Source: AP-15 sp963750195 (lineage in GTDB: Bacteria > Pseudomonadota > Alphaproteobacteria > ATCC43930 > CGMCC-115725). Taken from it: DNA of 64,000 nt. The position numbers and the translations under genes are program-made. Location: assembly GCA_963750195.1 (NCBI GenBank), contig CAVVPS010000019.1, positions 510,852 through 574,851 on the forward strand. Reading direction: 5' to 3'. The stretch's first letter is position 1, and each line of letters starts with the position of its first letter. The notes beneath the pieces are model-generated. The model was not told the DNA's origin. It did not search any database and saw only the letters and a program-made list of their open reading frames with translations. Positions 42,381 to 51,423 of the stretch are shown in pieces.

Positions 42381-43808
42381 TCAATCGAGCCGGAACCCAG
42401 CGGGCCCGATCAGCCCTTGGCCGCCGGCGCCGAGCGGCCCGCGCGCCGGTGCGGGCAGGCTCCGCCGCCAAGTGTCGCCCCACAACACCTGTTGTGCGTC
42501 ATGCGGGATCATGAAACCGTCGGTTGGGGATGCGAGCGCGGTCGTCGCCGGCGTGACAAGATAGGGGGTGACAATGACCACGAGTTCCGATTCGTTGTTC
42601 TGAAATTTGTTAGATCGGAACAATGCGCCAAGGATCGGGATGTCGCCGAGCCAGGGGACCTTGGAAATGTCTTGCGAGGTGTCATGCATGAGTAACCCCG
42701 CCAGCGCGAAGCTTTGCCCACTGGCGAGATCAACGGTGGTTTCAGCCCGGCGCACGGTTAGTGCGGGGACAAGAGAGCCGGAAATTGTCACCGCGTTGGC
42801 GAAATCCAGCTGGCTGACTTCCGGCCGGACCCTAAGACTGAGGTGATTTGCATCAACGATCGTCGGCGTGAACGCTAGCTGAACCCCGAACTGCTGAAAT
42901 TGGATGGTGATTATCGCAGTGTTCCCCACCGATCCCGGTTGGGCTACGGGGTAAGGGAACTCGCCCCCTGCGAGAAAGCTCGCAGTCTGGCCCGAAACTG
43001 CGGTTAGGTTCGGCTCGGCCAATACGGTAAGAAAGCCTTCAGTGGCGAGCGCGTCGACCGTCGCCATGACGTTGGAAAGCATCCCAACCGAGATTTGATT
43101 GGTTGGTACGGTCAAGCTCTGGTTGTTGATCGTGCTGAAACTGACCGTTCTGCCCACTCGGCTCCAATCGATGCCGATCTGCTTCAGGATGTTGCGGTCG
43201 ACCTCGGCAAATCGGACTTGCAGATTGACCTGGTTCGGGGTCTCGACCGAGAGTCGATTGATCACCTGGCCGCCCTTGACCGCGCCGGCGACGGCGGCGG
43301 CCAGCACGCGGGCCTTTTCCGCCTGGCCGGCATCGGCGACGGCGCCGCTCAGCACCAGGCTCGAATCCACTTGAGTGACCGAGATATCGGTTCCCGGCAC
43401 CAGCCGGTTCAACGACTGGCGAAATTCCGACAGGTCGAAATCGACACGCACCGGTGCGTTGAGCAATACCGTGTCGCCGCCATCGACGGCGTAGATCACG
43501 GTCTGGCCGGGCGCTTTCGCGCTAACGTAGATCAGCTGTGGGGACTTGATCTGCACATCGGCGATATCCGGGCTGGCGACGAAGACGGTGCTCGCCGGCC
43601 GCGACAGCCGGATCAACGTGCCCTTGCCGACTTCGAGCACAATCGGCTTGCCGTTGGCCGGGATCTGGCTGGGCGCGCCGGCATAGGACGGATGGGCGCG
43701 GGAGGCGGGCGACGCGCCCGGCGCGTTCGGCTGGGCGGCGAAAGCCGCGGCGGAGAGCCCCAGCCACATCAACGCTAGAGCGGCAGCGGAGCGAGGCGAC
43801 GGATACAT
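42381..43808 (-). CDS. cpaC: CpaC/RcpA outer-membrane secretin of the Tad pilus
   Basis: A 475-residue secretin. A signal peptide (ALALMWLGLSAAAFA) is followed by the pilus/BON-like N-domain (KGTLIRLSRPASTVFVASPD). Then come the secretin beta-domain with FLAGGEFPYPVAQPG and VDLASGQSFALAGLL, and GDIPILGALFRSNKFQNNE near the end. It forms the outer-membrane pore through which the pilus passes. Its ATG overlaps the last base of cpaB. Confidence 0.95.
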   Translation of the reverse strand: MYPSPRSAAALALMWLGLSAAAFAAQPNAPGASPASRAHPSYAGAPSQIPANGKPIVLEVGKGTLIRLSRPASTVFVASPDIADVQIKSPQLIYVSAKAPGQTVIYAVDGGDTVLLNAPVRVDFDLSEFRQSLNRLVPGTDISVTQVDSSLVLSGAVADAGQAEKARVLAAAVAGAVKGGQVINRLSVETPNQVNLQVRFAEVDRNILKQIGIDWSRVGRTVSFSTINNQSLTVPTNQISVGMLSNVMATVDALATEGFLTVLAEPNLTAVSGQTASFLAGGEFPYPVAQPGSVGNTAIITIQFQQFGVQLAFTPTIVDANHLSLRVRPEVSQLDFANAVTISGSLVPALTVRRAETTVDLASGQSFALAGLLMHDTSQDISKVPWLGDIPILGALFRSNKFQNNESELVVIVTPYLVTPATTALASPTDGFMIPHDAQQVLWGDTWRRSLPAPARGPLGAGGQGLIGPAGFRLD

Positions 43809-44719
43809 CAGGAACCTCGGGACGCGGGTTGCGACGAGACAGATGTACCGTTATTGCCATTCCCGCGCAATATGGTAACCATACCATCGTTAGGGTTTTG
43901 CTTTGATGTGAACGGCTTCGGCAGAACCTGGCTGACCTCGCTGTCAAGAGTGACGTTACGCAGGCCGGGGTCGTCGTGAGAATCGGCGGCAACGACTGGC
44001 GATTTCTGGCCTTTCACCGCGGCGAGGCTGCGCAAACTCAGCGACAGCTTGCCGATTTCGCTGGCGACGGCGATGATCTCGCTCTGCTTCGGCGTCACCT
44101 CGAAGGTTACGTTGCGGGCCACCACCGCCTGGCCGTCCTTGTTGTCGAGGTGCTGATCGATGGCGATCACGCGCACGTCGTGCAGCACGGTTTCCGCCGC
44201 CTTGTGCTGGTAGCCGCTGTTGCCGTTGGCGCCGTCTTGCGGCACCGGCAGGGTGATCAGGATGTCAACCCGGTCACCGGCGAACACGAAGCCCGAGACG
44301 TCAGTGGTCGCATCGACCGGGACCGAGACCGCGCGCATGCCTGGCTGGAGTACGGCGGCGAGAAAGCCGCGGTCGCCGGGCACGACGATCTTGGTCTTAA
44401 TGATCGGCTCGCCGGCGGCAATGGGTTCGCGGGCGACCGCGCCGACGAGCGACGTCGCCGGCCCGGTTCCGGCGACGACATAGTCGCCAGTGATCGCGGC
44501 GTCGGGCCATGGCTGCGCGGTGAAATCGGCGGGTTTGAGGATCTGTCCGCGGGCGATCGCGGCGCGCGCGACCATGATCGACTTTTGCGGCGCTGGCCGG
44601 GGCGCGGGGGCGACCGCGGCAACCGTCGGCCGTTGCGACAGCCACGAACGCACGAGGATGGCGGTGCCGCCGGCGAGAAGGAGGGCGATCGCGAACAGGA
44701 TCAGGGTGCGCAGCCGCAT
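43808..44719 (-). CDS. cpaB: CpaB/RcpC pilus assembly protein
   Basis: A 303-residue protein with an N-terminal membrane helix (LILFAIALLLAGGTAILV), an SAF-like domain (VARAAIARGQILKPADF) and the conserved PGMRAVSVPVDATTDVSGFV followed by GDRVDILIT. CpaB links inner membrane and secretin in the periplasm. It follows cpaA by 9 bp. Confidence 0.95.
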   Translation of the reverse strand: MRLRTLILFAIALLLAGGTAILVRSWLSQRPTVAAVAPAPRPAPQKSIMVARAAIARGQILKPADFTAQPWPDAAITGDYVVAGTGPATSLVGAVAREPIAAGEPIIKTKIVVPGDRGFLAAVLQPGMRAVSVPVDATTDVSGFVFAGDRVDILITLPVPQDGANGNSGYQHKAAETVLHDVRVIAIDQHLDNKDGQAVVARNVTFEVTPKQSEIIAVASEIGKLSLSLRSLAAVKGQKSPVVAADSHDDPGLRNVTLDSEVSQVLPKPFTSKQNPNDGMVTILRGNGNNGTSVSSQPASRGS

Positions 44720-44728
44720 CGCCGCCTC

Positions 44729-45238
44729 TCAGCCGAGCTCCGGTGCAATGGTCACGACCAGCGCGGCAGCAGCGATCGCGACCCCGTAGGGCACCGGCGT
44801 CCGGCGCGCCGCAAGCCCGCCACCGGCCGGCTCCGGGCCACCGTCGCTGTGCGACGCGGCGAACCGCGCGCCCAGCGGGGTCAGCAACACCAGGGCCAGC
44901 AAACCGCCGATCAGGGCGGTCAGCAGAAGCAGCGGCGGGAGCGCGTCGGCGCCGGCCCACAATGTCGCCGCGGCCAACAGCTTGACGTCGCCGCCGCCGA
45001 TCAGCCCGCGGGAAAACGGCACGGCGCCGACGAGAAAAACCGCCGCGGCGCAGCCGATGGCCGCGAGCGTGGCGGCCGGAGTGGCGCGGGAAGTGGTCTC
45101 AAGATGCAGCAGCCACAAGATGCATAACCCCCCGATCAGCGGGTTGGGAATGACCAGGCGGCGGAAATCGATGATCGCCGCAGCGATCATCAGCCCGGCG
45201 AAACCGGTCAGCCAGACGAAATAAGGATCGATGGTCAT
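44729..45238 (-). CDS. cpaA: CpaA/TadV prepilin peptidase
   Basis: A 169-residue integral membrane aspartic peptidase (A24A). The start MTIDPYFVWLTGF at 45238 was chosen because upstream residues are not membrane-like. The first catalytic Asp lies in AAIIDFRRLVIPN and the second in GLIGGGDVKLLAAATLW. It processes Flp-type prepilins. No pilin gene is found in this window, so its substrate must be encoded elsewhere. Confidence 0.9.
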   Translation of the reverse strand: MTIDPYFVWLTGFAGLMIAAAIIDFRRLVIPNPLIGGLCILWLLHLETTSRATPAATLAAIGCAAAVFLVGAVPFSRGLIGGGDVKLLAAATLWAGADALPPLLLLTALIGGLLALVLLTPLGARFAASHSDGGPEPAGGGLAARRTPVPYGVAIAAAALVVTIAPELG

Positions 45239-45483
45239 CAAGTCCGCCCCAGCCCGGCTCTGCGGCCATCGCCGATGTGGGCCATATCCTGCCGCGCAGC
45301 TACCGCCACGGCGGGTAGGCGCGAATGCGGCGGCCGACCGGGCATGATGGGCTCCGAGGCAATAGTCGACGAGAGCGCCATCCTCGAAGATATTGCCTAA
45401 GGACCGGTTAACCGAACCGCGAGTTTGACGCCGGGCCGTCCCGGTCGCCGACGTGTTTATCAATCCGCCGGCGGCGCGACGGG

Positions 45484-47121
45484 TTACGCAGGCGTGGGGG
45501 CGAGGTCGAAGGCGGCGGCCATCAGGGCGCGGGTGTAGAGGTGCTCAGGCGCGGTCATGATGCGCTCGGTCGGCCCCGATTCGACGATCCGGCCGTCCTT
45601 CATGACCATGATCTGATGCGCCAGCGCGCGCACGACGCGCAGGTCGTGGCTAATGAACAGATAAGCGAGGCCGCGGCGCTCCTGCAGCTCGCGGAGCAAT
45701 TCGACGATCTGCGCCTGCACCGACATGTCGAGCGCCGAAGTCGGCTCGTCGAGCACGACGAGGCGCGGCTTCAGGACCAACGCGCGGGCGATGGCAATGC
45801 GCTGGCGCTGACCGCCGGAGAACTCGTGTGGATAGCGATCGGCGGCCTCGGGGTCGAGCCCGACCTCGACGAGCGCGGTCTCGATCAGCTTTCGGCGCTC
45901 GGCCGCGCTGGCCGCGAGATTGTGCACCTTCAGCCCCTCTTCGACGATTTGCGCCACCGACAGCCGCGGCGACAGGCTCGAAAACGGGTCCTGGAAGACG
46001 ATCTGCATCTCACGCCGCAACGGCCGCAACTGCCGCCCAGTCAGCGCCACGATGTCGCGACCGGCAAAACGGATGTGCCCTTGCGCCGCGGTCAGACGCA
46101 ACAGTGCCAGGCCAAGCGTGGTTTTGCCTGAGCCGCTTTCGCCGACGATGCCCAAGGTGGAGCCGGCGCGCAGCGCCAACGAGACGCCGTCGACCGCCTT
46201 GACGTGGCCCGTGACCCGGCGCAGGAAGCCGCGCCGGACCGGAAACCACACGCGCACCCCCTCCGCCTCGATCAGCAGCGGTGCTGTAAGGTTAGCGGGT
46301 GCGGCCCGGCCTTTGGGCTCCGCCGCCAGCAGGCGCCGGGTGTAGGGATGGCGCGGCCGGTCGAAGACGGTCGCGGTCGGGCCGGCCTCGACGATCTCGC
46401 CCTGGGTCATCACCGCGACCCGCTCGGCCATCCTGCCCACGATCGTCAGATCGTGGGTGATCAGCAACAGCGCCATGCCGAGCCGATCGCGCAATTCTCG
46501 AAGCAGGGCGAGGATGTGCGCCTGGATGGTTACGTCGAGTGCCGTCGTCGGCTCGTCGGCGATCAGAATATCGGGCTCGTTGGCGATCGCCATTGCGATC
46601 ATGACCCGCTGACGCTGACCGCCCGAAAGCTGGTGCGGATAGGCGCCGAGCCGGCTCTCGGCGTCGGGCAGGCCGACCAGCCGCAGCAATTCGAGGGTGC
46701 GTTCTCGCGCCGCGCGCGGCGACATCCGCCGGTGGACGAGCAGGATTTCGGCGACCTGCCGCTCGAGCGTGTGCAGCGGGTTCAACGAGGTCATCGGCTC
46801 CTGAAAGATGATCGCGATGCGGCCGCCTCGGACCCGGCGCAACTGCTCGGGCGGGGCGCCGACCAGCTCCTCGCCGGCAAAGCGGATGCTGCTGTCCAGC
46901 GCGTGCGCGGCGAGCGGGTAGGGCAGCAGCTGCAAGATCGACAACGCCGTGACGCTCTTGCCCGAGCCGCTCTCGCCGACCAGCGCCAGGGTTTCCCCGC
47001 GGTCGAGCGCAAACGTCACCCTCCGGACCGCCTCGACCGGCGGCGCCCGGCCGCGGCCGGCGAAGGTGACGCTCAGGTTGCGGACGTCGAGCAAGGGCCG
47101 GGCGCCGGGCGCTCCGCTCAC
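45484..47121 (-). CDS. yejF: YejF-like ABC transporter ATP-binding protein (double NBD)
   Basis: A 545-residue protein with two complete nucleotide-binding domains. Walker A GESGSGKS and signature LSGGQRQRV lie in the first half, GESGSGKT and FSGGQRQRI in the second. Oligopeptide/dipeptide-type C-termini (RHPYTRRLLAAEP; HLYTRALMAA) are present. The GTG at 47121 overlaps the yejE stop (GTGA). YejF energises YejABEF peptide uptake, which imports microcin C-like peptides and oligopeptides at the inner membrane. yejA and yejB are not adjacent. Confidence 0.9.
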   Translation of the reverse strand: MSGAPGARPLLDVRNLSVTFAGRGRAPPVEAVRRVTFALDRGETLALVGESGSGKSVTALSILQLLPYPLAAHALDSSIRFAGEELVGAPPEQLRRVRGGRIAIIFQEPMTSLNPLHTLERQVAEILLVHRRMSPRAARERTLELLRLVGLPDAESRLGAYPHQLSGGQRQRVMIAMAIANEPDILIADEPTTALDVTIQAHILALLRELRDRLGMALLLITHDLTIVGRMAERVAVMTQGEIVEAGPTATVFDRPRHPYTRRLLAAEPKGRAAPANLTAPLLIEAEGVRVWFPVRRGFLRRVTGHVKAVDGVSLALRAGSTLGIVGESGSGKTTLGLALLRLTAAQGHIRFAGRDIVALTGRQLRPLRREMQIVFQDPFSSLSPRLSVAQIVEEGLKVHNLAASAAERRKLIETALVEVGLDPEAADRYPHEFSGGQRQRIAIARALVLKPRLVVLDEPTSALDMSVQAQIVELLRELQERRGLAYLFISHDLRVVRALAHQIMVMKDGRIVESGPTERIMTAPEHLYTRALMAAAFDLAPTPA

Positions 47122-48203
47122 AAGGTCACCTTGCGCGGATCGAATGCGTCGCGCACCGCCTCGCCGACAAAGATCAACAGGCTCAGCATCAGCGCCAGCG
47201 CGAAAAACGCGGTGAGGCCAAGCCACGGCGCCTGCAGATTGGCCTTGCCCTGGGCCAGCAACTCACCGAGCGATGCGGAGCCCGGCGGCAGGCCGAAGCC
47301 GAGAAAGTCAAGCGAGGTCAATGTGGTGATCGAGCCGTTCAAAATGAACGGCAGAAAGGTGATCGTCGCCACCGTGGCGTTGGGCAATACATGACGCAGG
47401 ATGATGACCCGGTCGGGAACGCCGAGCGCGCGCGCGGCCCGCACATAGTCGAAATTGCGGGCGCGCAGAAACTCGGCGCGCACGACATCGACCAGGCTCA
47501 TCCACGAGAACAGCAGCATCAAGCCTAGGAGCCACCAGAAATTGGGCTCGACGAAGCTCGCCATGATGATCAGCAGATAAAGCACCGGCAGCCCGGACCA
47601 GATCTCGATAAAGCGCTGAAAGCCGAGATCGACGATACCGCCGAAATAGCCCTGGACCGCGCCGGCGGCGACCCCGATCACCGAGGAGATCGCGGTCAGG
47701 GTCAGGCCGAACAAGACCGAGATGCGAAAGCCATAGATCAGCCGCGCCAGCACGTCGCGGCCCTGATCATCGGTGCCGAGCCAATTGACTCGCGAGGGCG
47801 GGGAGGGCGCCGGGCTCGGCAGATTGTAATTGATCGTATCGTAGTGGAACGGGATCGGCGGCCAGATCATCCAGCCCTTGGCGCCGATCAGCTGTTGTAC
47901 GGCCGGGTCGCGGTAGTCGGCCTCGGTCGGGAACTCGCCGCCGAACGCGGTTTCGGGATAATCGGTGAAGATCGGAAAATACCAGGCGCCGGCGAAATGG
48001 ACCAGGATCGGCCGGTCGTTGGCGATGAACTCGGCGAATAGCGAGACGGTAAACAGGACGAGAAAAATCCACAGCGACCAGAAGCCGCGCCGATTGGCGC
48101 GAAAGCTGTCGAGCCGACGCCGGGTCAGCGGCGAGATCGGCCGGCCAAGAAAGCGATCGGGCACGCGGGGCGCCAGTGCCGTCGGTGCCGCTTCAGCGGT
48201 CAT
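47118..48203 (-). CDS. yejE: YejE-like ABC transporter permease
   Basis: A 361-residue inner-membrane permease. The N-terminal signature RRRLDSFRANRRGFWSLWIF and the large periplasmic loop with YPETAFGGEFPTEADY and WPPIPFHYDTINYNLP are characteristic of YejE. The EAA loop ARALGVPDRVIILRHVLPNA contacts the ATPase. Five to six membrane helices are present. Its usual partner permease yejB and binding protein yejA are missing upstream, where asd is found instead. Confidence 0.9.
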   Translation of the reverse strand: MTAEAAPTALAPRVPDRFLGRPISPLTRRRLDSFRANRRGFWSLWIFLVLFTVSLFAEFIANDRPILVHFAGAWYFPIFTDYPETAFGGEFPTEADYRDPAVQQLIGAKGWMIWPPIPFHYDTINYNLPSPAPSPPSRVNWLGTDDQGRDVLARLIYGFRISVLFGLTLTAISSVIGVAAGAVQGYFGGIVDLGFQRFIEIWSGLPVLYLLIIMASFVEPNFWWLLGLMLLFSWMSLVDVVRAEFLRARNFDYVRAARALGVPDRVIILRHVLPNATVATITFLPFILNGSITTLTSLDFLGFGLPPGSASLGELLAQGKANLQAPWLGLTAFFALALMLSLLIFVGEAVRDAFDPRKVTL

Positions 48204-48306
48204 ATTGCTACCGAGGCCAGACCTGCGAGATCCGTCATCTGCCGCCCCCTCGCGCTCCTGCTATGCGGGTCGGGGCGAGGGGCGGCCACGGGCTGTAGTC
48301 GGCGCG

Positions 48307-49377
48307 TTACCCCGCCTTGCGGCGCAGCGGCTCGACATTCGAGCGGGCGGGGGCGCGCTTGCCGCCGAGATGCTCTGCGACCAGGATTTCGGCAATCTGC
48401 ACCGCATTGAGCGCGGCCCCTTTACGCAGATTGTCGGCGACCACCCAGAAGCTGAGACCGTACGGAACCGTCGGGTCGCGTCGGACGCGGCTGACATAAA
48501 CCAGATCCTCGCCGGCCGCCTCGTTCGGGGTCACATAGCCTTCGTCGGCGCGGTGGTCGACGACGCTGACGCCGGGGGCGCGGCGCAGCGCGGCGCGCGC
48601 CATATCCGCACTGAGCGCCCGCTCGAATTCGACATTGACAGCCTCGCCATGACCGATAAACACCGGGACACGCACGCAGGTCGCGGTGACCGCGATGTCG
48701 GGGTCGAGGATCTTGCGGGTCTCGACCGCCATCTTCCATTCTTCCTTGGTCGCGCCGTCGTCCATGAAGACGTCGATATGAGGGATGACGTTGAAGGCTA
48801 TCTGCTTGGTGAACTGCTCGGGCTTGACCGGATCGTTGACGAAGATCGCGCGGGTCTGGTTGAACAGTTCGTCCATTGCGGCGCGGCCCGCCCCGGAAAC
48901 CGACTGATAGGTGGCGACCACCACCCGCTTGATCCGGGCGAGATCGTGCAGCGGCTTCAACGCCACCACCATCTGGATCGTCGAGCAGTTCGGGTTGGCG
49001 ACGATGCCGCGCCTTTGATACTCGCCAATCGCCTTGGGGTTGACCTCGGGCACGACCAGCGGCACGTCGGGCTCCATGCGGAAGCACGAGGTGTTGTCGA
49101 TCACCACCGCCCCCGCCTTGGTCGCGCGCGGTGCGAATTGCGCCGACACCTTGGCGCCGGGCGAGGACAGCACGATATCGATACCACGAAAGTCGTAGGT
49201 TTCGAGGTTCTGCACCTTGAGGACGTCATCCTCGCCGAAGGAGACCTCTTTGCCGACCGAGCGTGACGATGCCAGCGCCACGACCTCATCGACGGGAAAG
49301 TCGCGCTCGGCGAGCGTCGTCAGGATTTCGCGCCCGACATTGCCGGTGGCGCCGACCACCGCTACTTTAAAGCCCAT
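48307..49377 (-). CDS. asd: Aspartate-semialdehyde dehydrogenase
   Basis: A 356-residue cytoplasmic enzyme that makes aspartate semialdehyde from aspartyl phosphate with NADPH, for lysine, threonine, methionine and diaminopimelate synthesis. It shows the NADP fold VAVVGATGNVGREIL, the catalytic Cys in NPNCSTIQMVVAL, and a phosphate/substrate loop RVPVFIGHGEAVNVEF. The length is normal. Intact and probably monocistronic (convergent neighbours absent; yejE lies 103 bp downstream in the same direction). Confidence 0.95.
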   Translation of the reverse strand: MGFKVAVVGATGNVGREILTTLAERDFPVDEVVALASSRSVGKEVSFGEDDVLKVQNLETYDFRGIDIVLSSPGAKVSAQFAPRATKAGAVVIDNTSCFRMEPDVPLVVPEVNPKAIGEYQRRGIVANPNCSTIQMVVALKPLHDLARIKRVVVATYQSVSGAGRAAMDELFNQTRAIFVNDPVKPEQFTKQIAFNVIPHIDVFMDDGATKEEWKMAVETRKILDPDIAVTATCVRVPVFIGHGEAVNVEFERALSADMARAALRRAPGVSVVDHRADEGYVTPNEAAGEDLVYVSRVRRDPTVPYGLSFWVVADNLRKGAALNAVQIAEILVAEHLGGKRAPARSNVEPLRRKAG

Positions 49378-49457
49378 CGTGCAACTCCGCAGTCTACTGG
49401 GATGACGATGGCCGCTGACTTACGATGCCAGCCGGCGCTTTACAAGCACCGCGCGCC

Positions 49458-49778
49458 ATGAGTTATGGCGAGTTCTGGCGGCACTATCTTGCGGCGCACC
49501 GCGATCCGCGCAGCCGGGGGTTGCACTATCTTGGCACGACGTTCGGGCTCTGCGCGCTGGCCATGGCCGGCGTCACGCGCGACTGGCGTTGGCTGATCGC
49601 CGCGCCGCTCGCGGGTTACGCGCTCGCCTGGCTCGGGCATCTGGTCTTCGAGCACAACCGACCCGAGACCTTTGGGCATCCGGGCTGGTCGCTGATCAGC
49701 GATCTGCGTATGCTCGGCTTGTTCGCATCGGGGCGGCTCGGCCGGGAACTGAGGCGCGCGGACGCCGGAGGCAAATGA
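49458..49778 (+). CDS. DUF962 / Mpo1-like membrane protein
   Basis: A 106-residue protein starting MSYGEFWRHYLAAHRDP. It has the Mpo1-like HYLGT element (RGLHYLGTTFGLCAL) and the second His region WLGHLVFEHNRPETFGHPGWSLISD. Two to three hydrophobic helices are present. Yeast Mpo1 is a membrane dioxygenase acting on 2-hydroxy fatty acids; the bacterial function is unproven. The stop overlaps the next start (ATGA). Confidence 0.8.
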   Translation: MSYGEFWRHYLAAHRDPRSRGLHYLGTTFGLCALAMAGVTRDWRWLIAAPLAGYALAWLGHLVFEHNRPETFGHPGWSLISDLRMLGLFASGRLGRELRRADAGGK

Positions 49779-50179
49779 TGACGATGGTCCCGCTGGTCGA
49801 ATACGACCGGGCGAGCGCCGAGGTGCGCGCGGTGTATGACGACATCATGAAGACGCGCGGCACCGACTGGATCAACAATTTCTGGAAGGCGCTGGCCAAC
49901 GACCCGCCGACCTTGCGGCGCATTTGGGAGAGCATCCGGCAGGTGATGGCGCCGGGCGCGCTCGACCCATTGACCAAGGAACTGGTCTATCTCGCGGTCA
50001 GCGCCAGCAACGGTTGCGCCTATTGCACCGCCTCGCACGCCGCTGCGGCGAAGAAGCAGGGCATGACGCCGCAGATGTTGGCCGAGCTGCTGGCGGTCGT
50101 CGGCATGGCCAATGAAACCAATGCTCTTGCCAACGGCTATCGCGTACCGGTAGACGAACGGTTCGAAAAGCTGTTTTGA
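49775..50179 (+). CDS. AhpD-like carboxymuconolactone decarboxylase family protein
   Basis: A 134-residue helical protein with the redox-active motif NGCAYCTASHAAAAKK (C-x2-C with a nearby His). GGAGG precedes the ATG at 49775, which overlaps the DUF962 stop. Members act as alkylhydroperoxidase-like thiol proteins; those with C-x2-C...H are the AhpD branch rather than true carboxymuconolactone decarboxylases. Probably cytoplasmic. The pairing with DUF962 suggests lipid peroxide or fatty-acid related function, which is inference. Confidence 0.85.
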   Translation: MMTMVPLVEYDRASAEVRAVYDDIMKTRGTDWINNFWKALANDPPTLRRIWESIRQVMAPGALDPLTKELVYLAVSASNGCAYCTASHAAAAKKQGMTPQMLAELLAVVGMANETNALANGYRVPVDERFEKLF

Positions 50180-50296
50180 TATCGGCGCATGCTGGCGACG
50201 GCGCGGCGGCGCGAAACCCGCACGCTCGCACCGCGAACGCCGATTTTCACAGTGCCGGTCGGCAACGCCGCCGACCGGGTAAAATTGGAGGTCCCT

Positions 50297-51259
50297 ATGG
50301 CGCAACAACTCTATGACCGCACGGCCGAGGATGTCGGCAACCTGGTCGGTCTCGAACACGTGAATCTCAGAGTCAATAATCAAGGGCTAGCATCCGAGTT
50401 TTATCTGTCGGCGCTCGGCCTGACCCGCGATCCCTTCATGTTCCCCGGCACCAACAACATGTGGGTCAATGTCGGGAACAGCCAGTTCCATCTGCCGACC
50501 GGGGAGCCGAACGTGCTGCGCGGCCATGTCGGGCTTGTCGTCCCGTCGCTCGAGGAATTGTGCGAGCGTCTCGGCGAAGCCAAGAAAAAGCTCGCCGACA
50601 CCAAGTTCGACTGCAAGCAGCACAATGCCTATGTCGAGGCAACCTGCCCATGGGGCAACAAGTTCCGCCTTTATGAGCCCGATGAGGAGCGGTTTGGCTA
50701 CATCAATCTCGGCATGCCCTATGTCGAGTTCACCGTGCCCGAGGGGACTGCCGATGGCATCGCTCGGTTCTATCGCGAGATTTTCTACACGCCCGCCTGC
50801 GTCAAGGAGAATGGCGAGGGCCGCGCCGCCCACGTCCGCGCCGGGGCCAGACAGGAGCTGATCTTCCGCGAGACCGACAAGAAACTGCCGGAATTCGACG
50901 GCCATCACCTGCAGGTCTATGCCCAGGAATTTTCGGGGCCGCATGACGAACTCGAAAAGCGCGGGCTGATCACCGAGGAAAGCGATCAGTACCAATACCG
51001 CTGGCAGGACATCGCCTGCCTCGACACCGGCAAGCTCCTGTTTACGATCGAGCACGAGGTCCGCAGCGTCACCCACCCGCTTCACAATCGCCACATGGTC
51101 AACCGCAACCCGTCCCAGAACAATCGCCATTACCAGATGGGCGCGGACGAGTGGGATTGGACTTTGCCGCGCTCGACCAAGAAGGTGCAGGCCCCGCCGG
51201 CGGTGGAACCGGTGACGCCGCTGGCCAAGCGCCGCGCCGGCCGTATGGCCGCGATGTAA
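50297..51259 (+). CDS. VOC-superfamily protein (two-domain, dioxygenase-like)
   Basis: A 320-residue protein; GGAGG precedes the ATG at 50297. Two VOC (glyoxalase/extradiol-dioxygenase fold) modules appear: VGLEHVNLRVNNQGLASEFY at residues ~17-36, and a second around PYVEFTVPEGTADGIARFY (near 142), with GHHLQVYAQEF (near 203). Two tandem modules resemble extradiol ring-cleaving dioxygenases, but the metal ligands cannot be assigned with certainty by eye. The C-terminal ~60 residues are an extra basic tail. Possible role in aromatic or lipid catabolism. Confidence 0.75.
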   Translation: MAQQLYDRTAEDVGNLVGLEHVNLRVNNQGLASEFYLSALGLTRDPFMFPGTNNMWVNVGNSQFHLPTGEPNVLRGHVGLVVPSLEELCERLGEAKKKLADTKFDCKQHNAYVEATCPWGNKFRLYEPDEERFGYINLGMPYVEFTVPEGTADGIARFYREIFYTPACVKENGEGRAAHVRAGARQELIFRETDKKLPEFDGHHLQVYAQEFSGPHDELEKRGLITEESDQYQYRWQDIACLDTGKLLFTIEHEVRSVTHPLHNRHMVNRNPSQNNRHYQMGADEWDWTLPRSTKKVQAPPAVEPVTPLAKRRAGRMAAM

Positions 51260-51423
51260 TTGCCGAGATCGGGGACTGGCCGGCCTCATTTCGGCCACTC
51301 CCCGAAATTGCACGAACGACGCGGATCCGCGGGTCAAGCCCGCGCTGACGCGTTCCGAGCTAGTCGCAGATCGACCCGCTCTGTTGACCACGTTGGTGAC
51401 GGGCGAGTTGAGCGGATTTGAGC

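Noticed and set aside
46204..47394. Plus-strand frame opposite yejF/yejE
   Set aside because: Antisense of two well-defined ABC transporter genes; translation is His/Arg/Gln-rich without domain.
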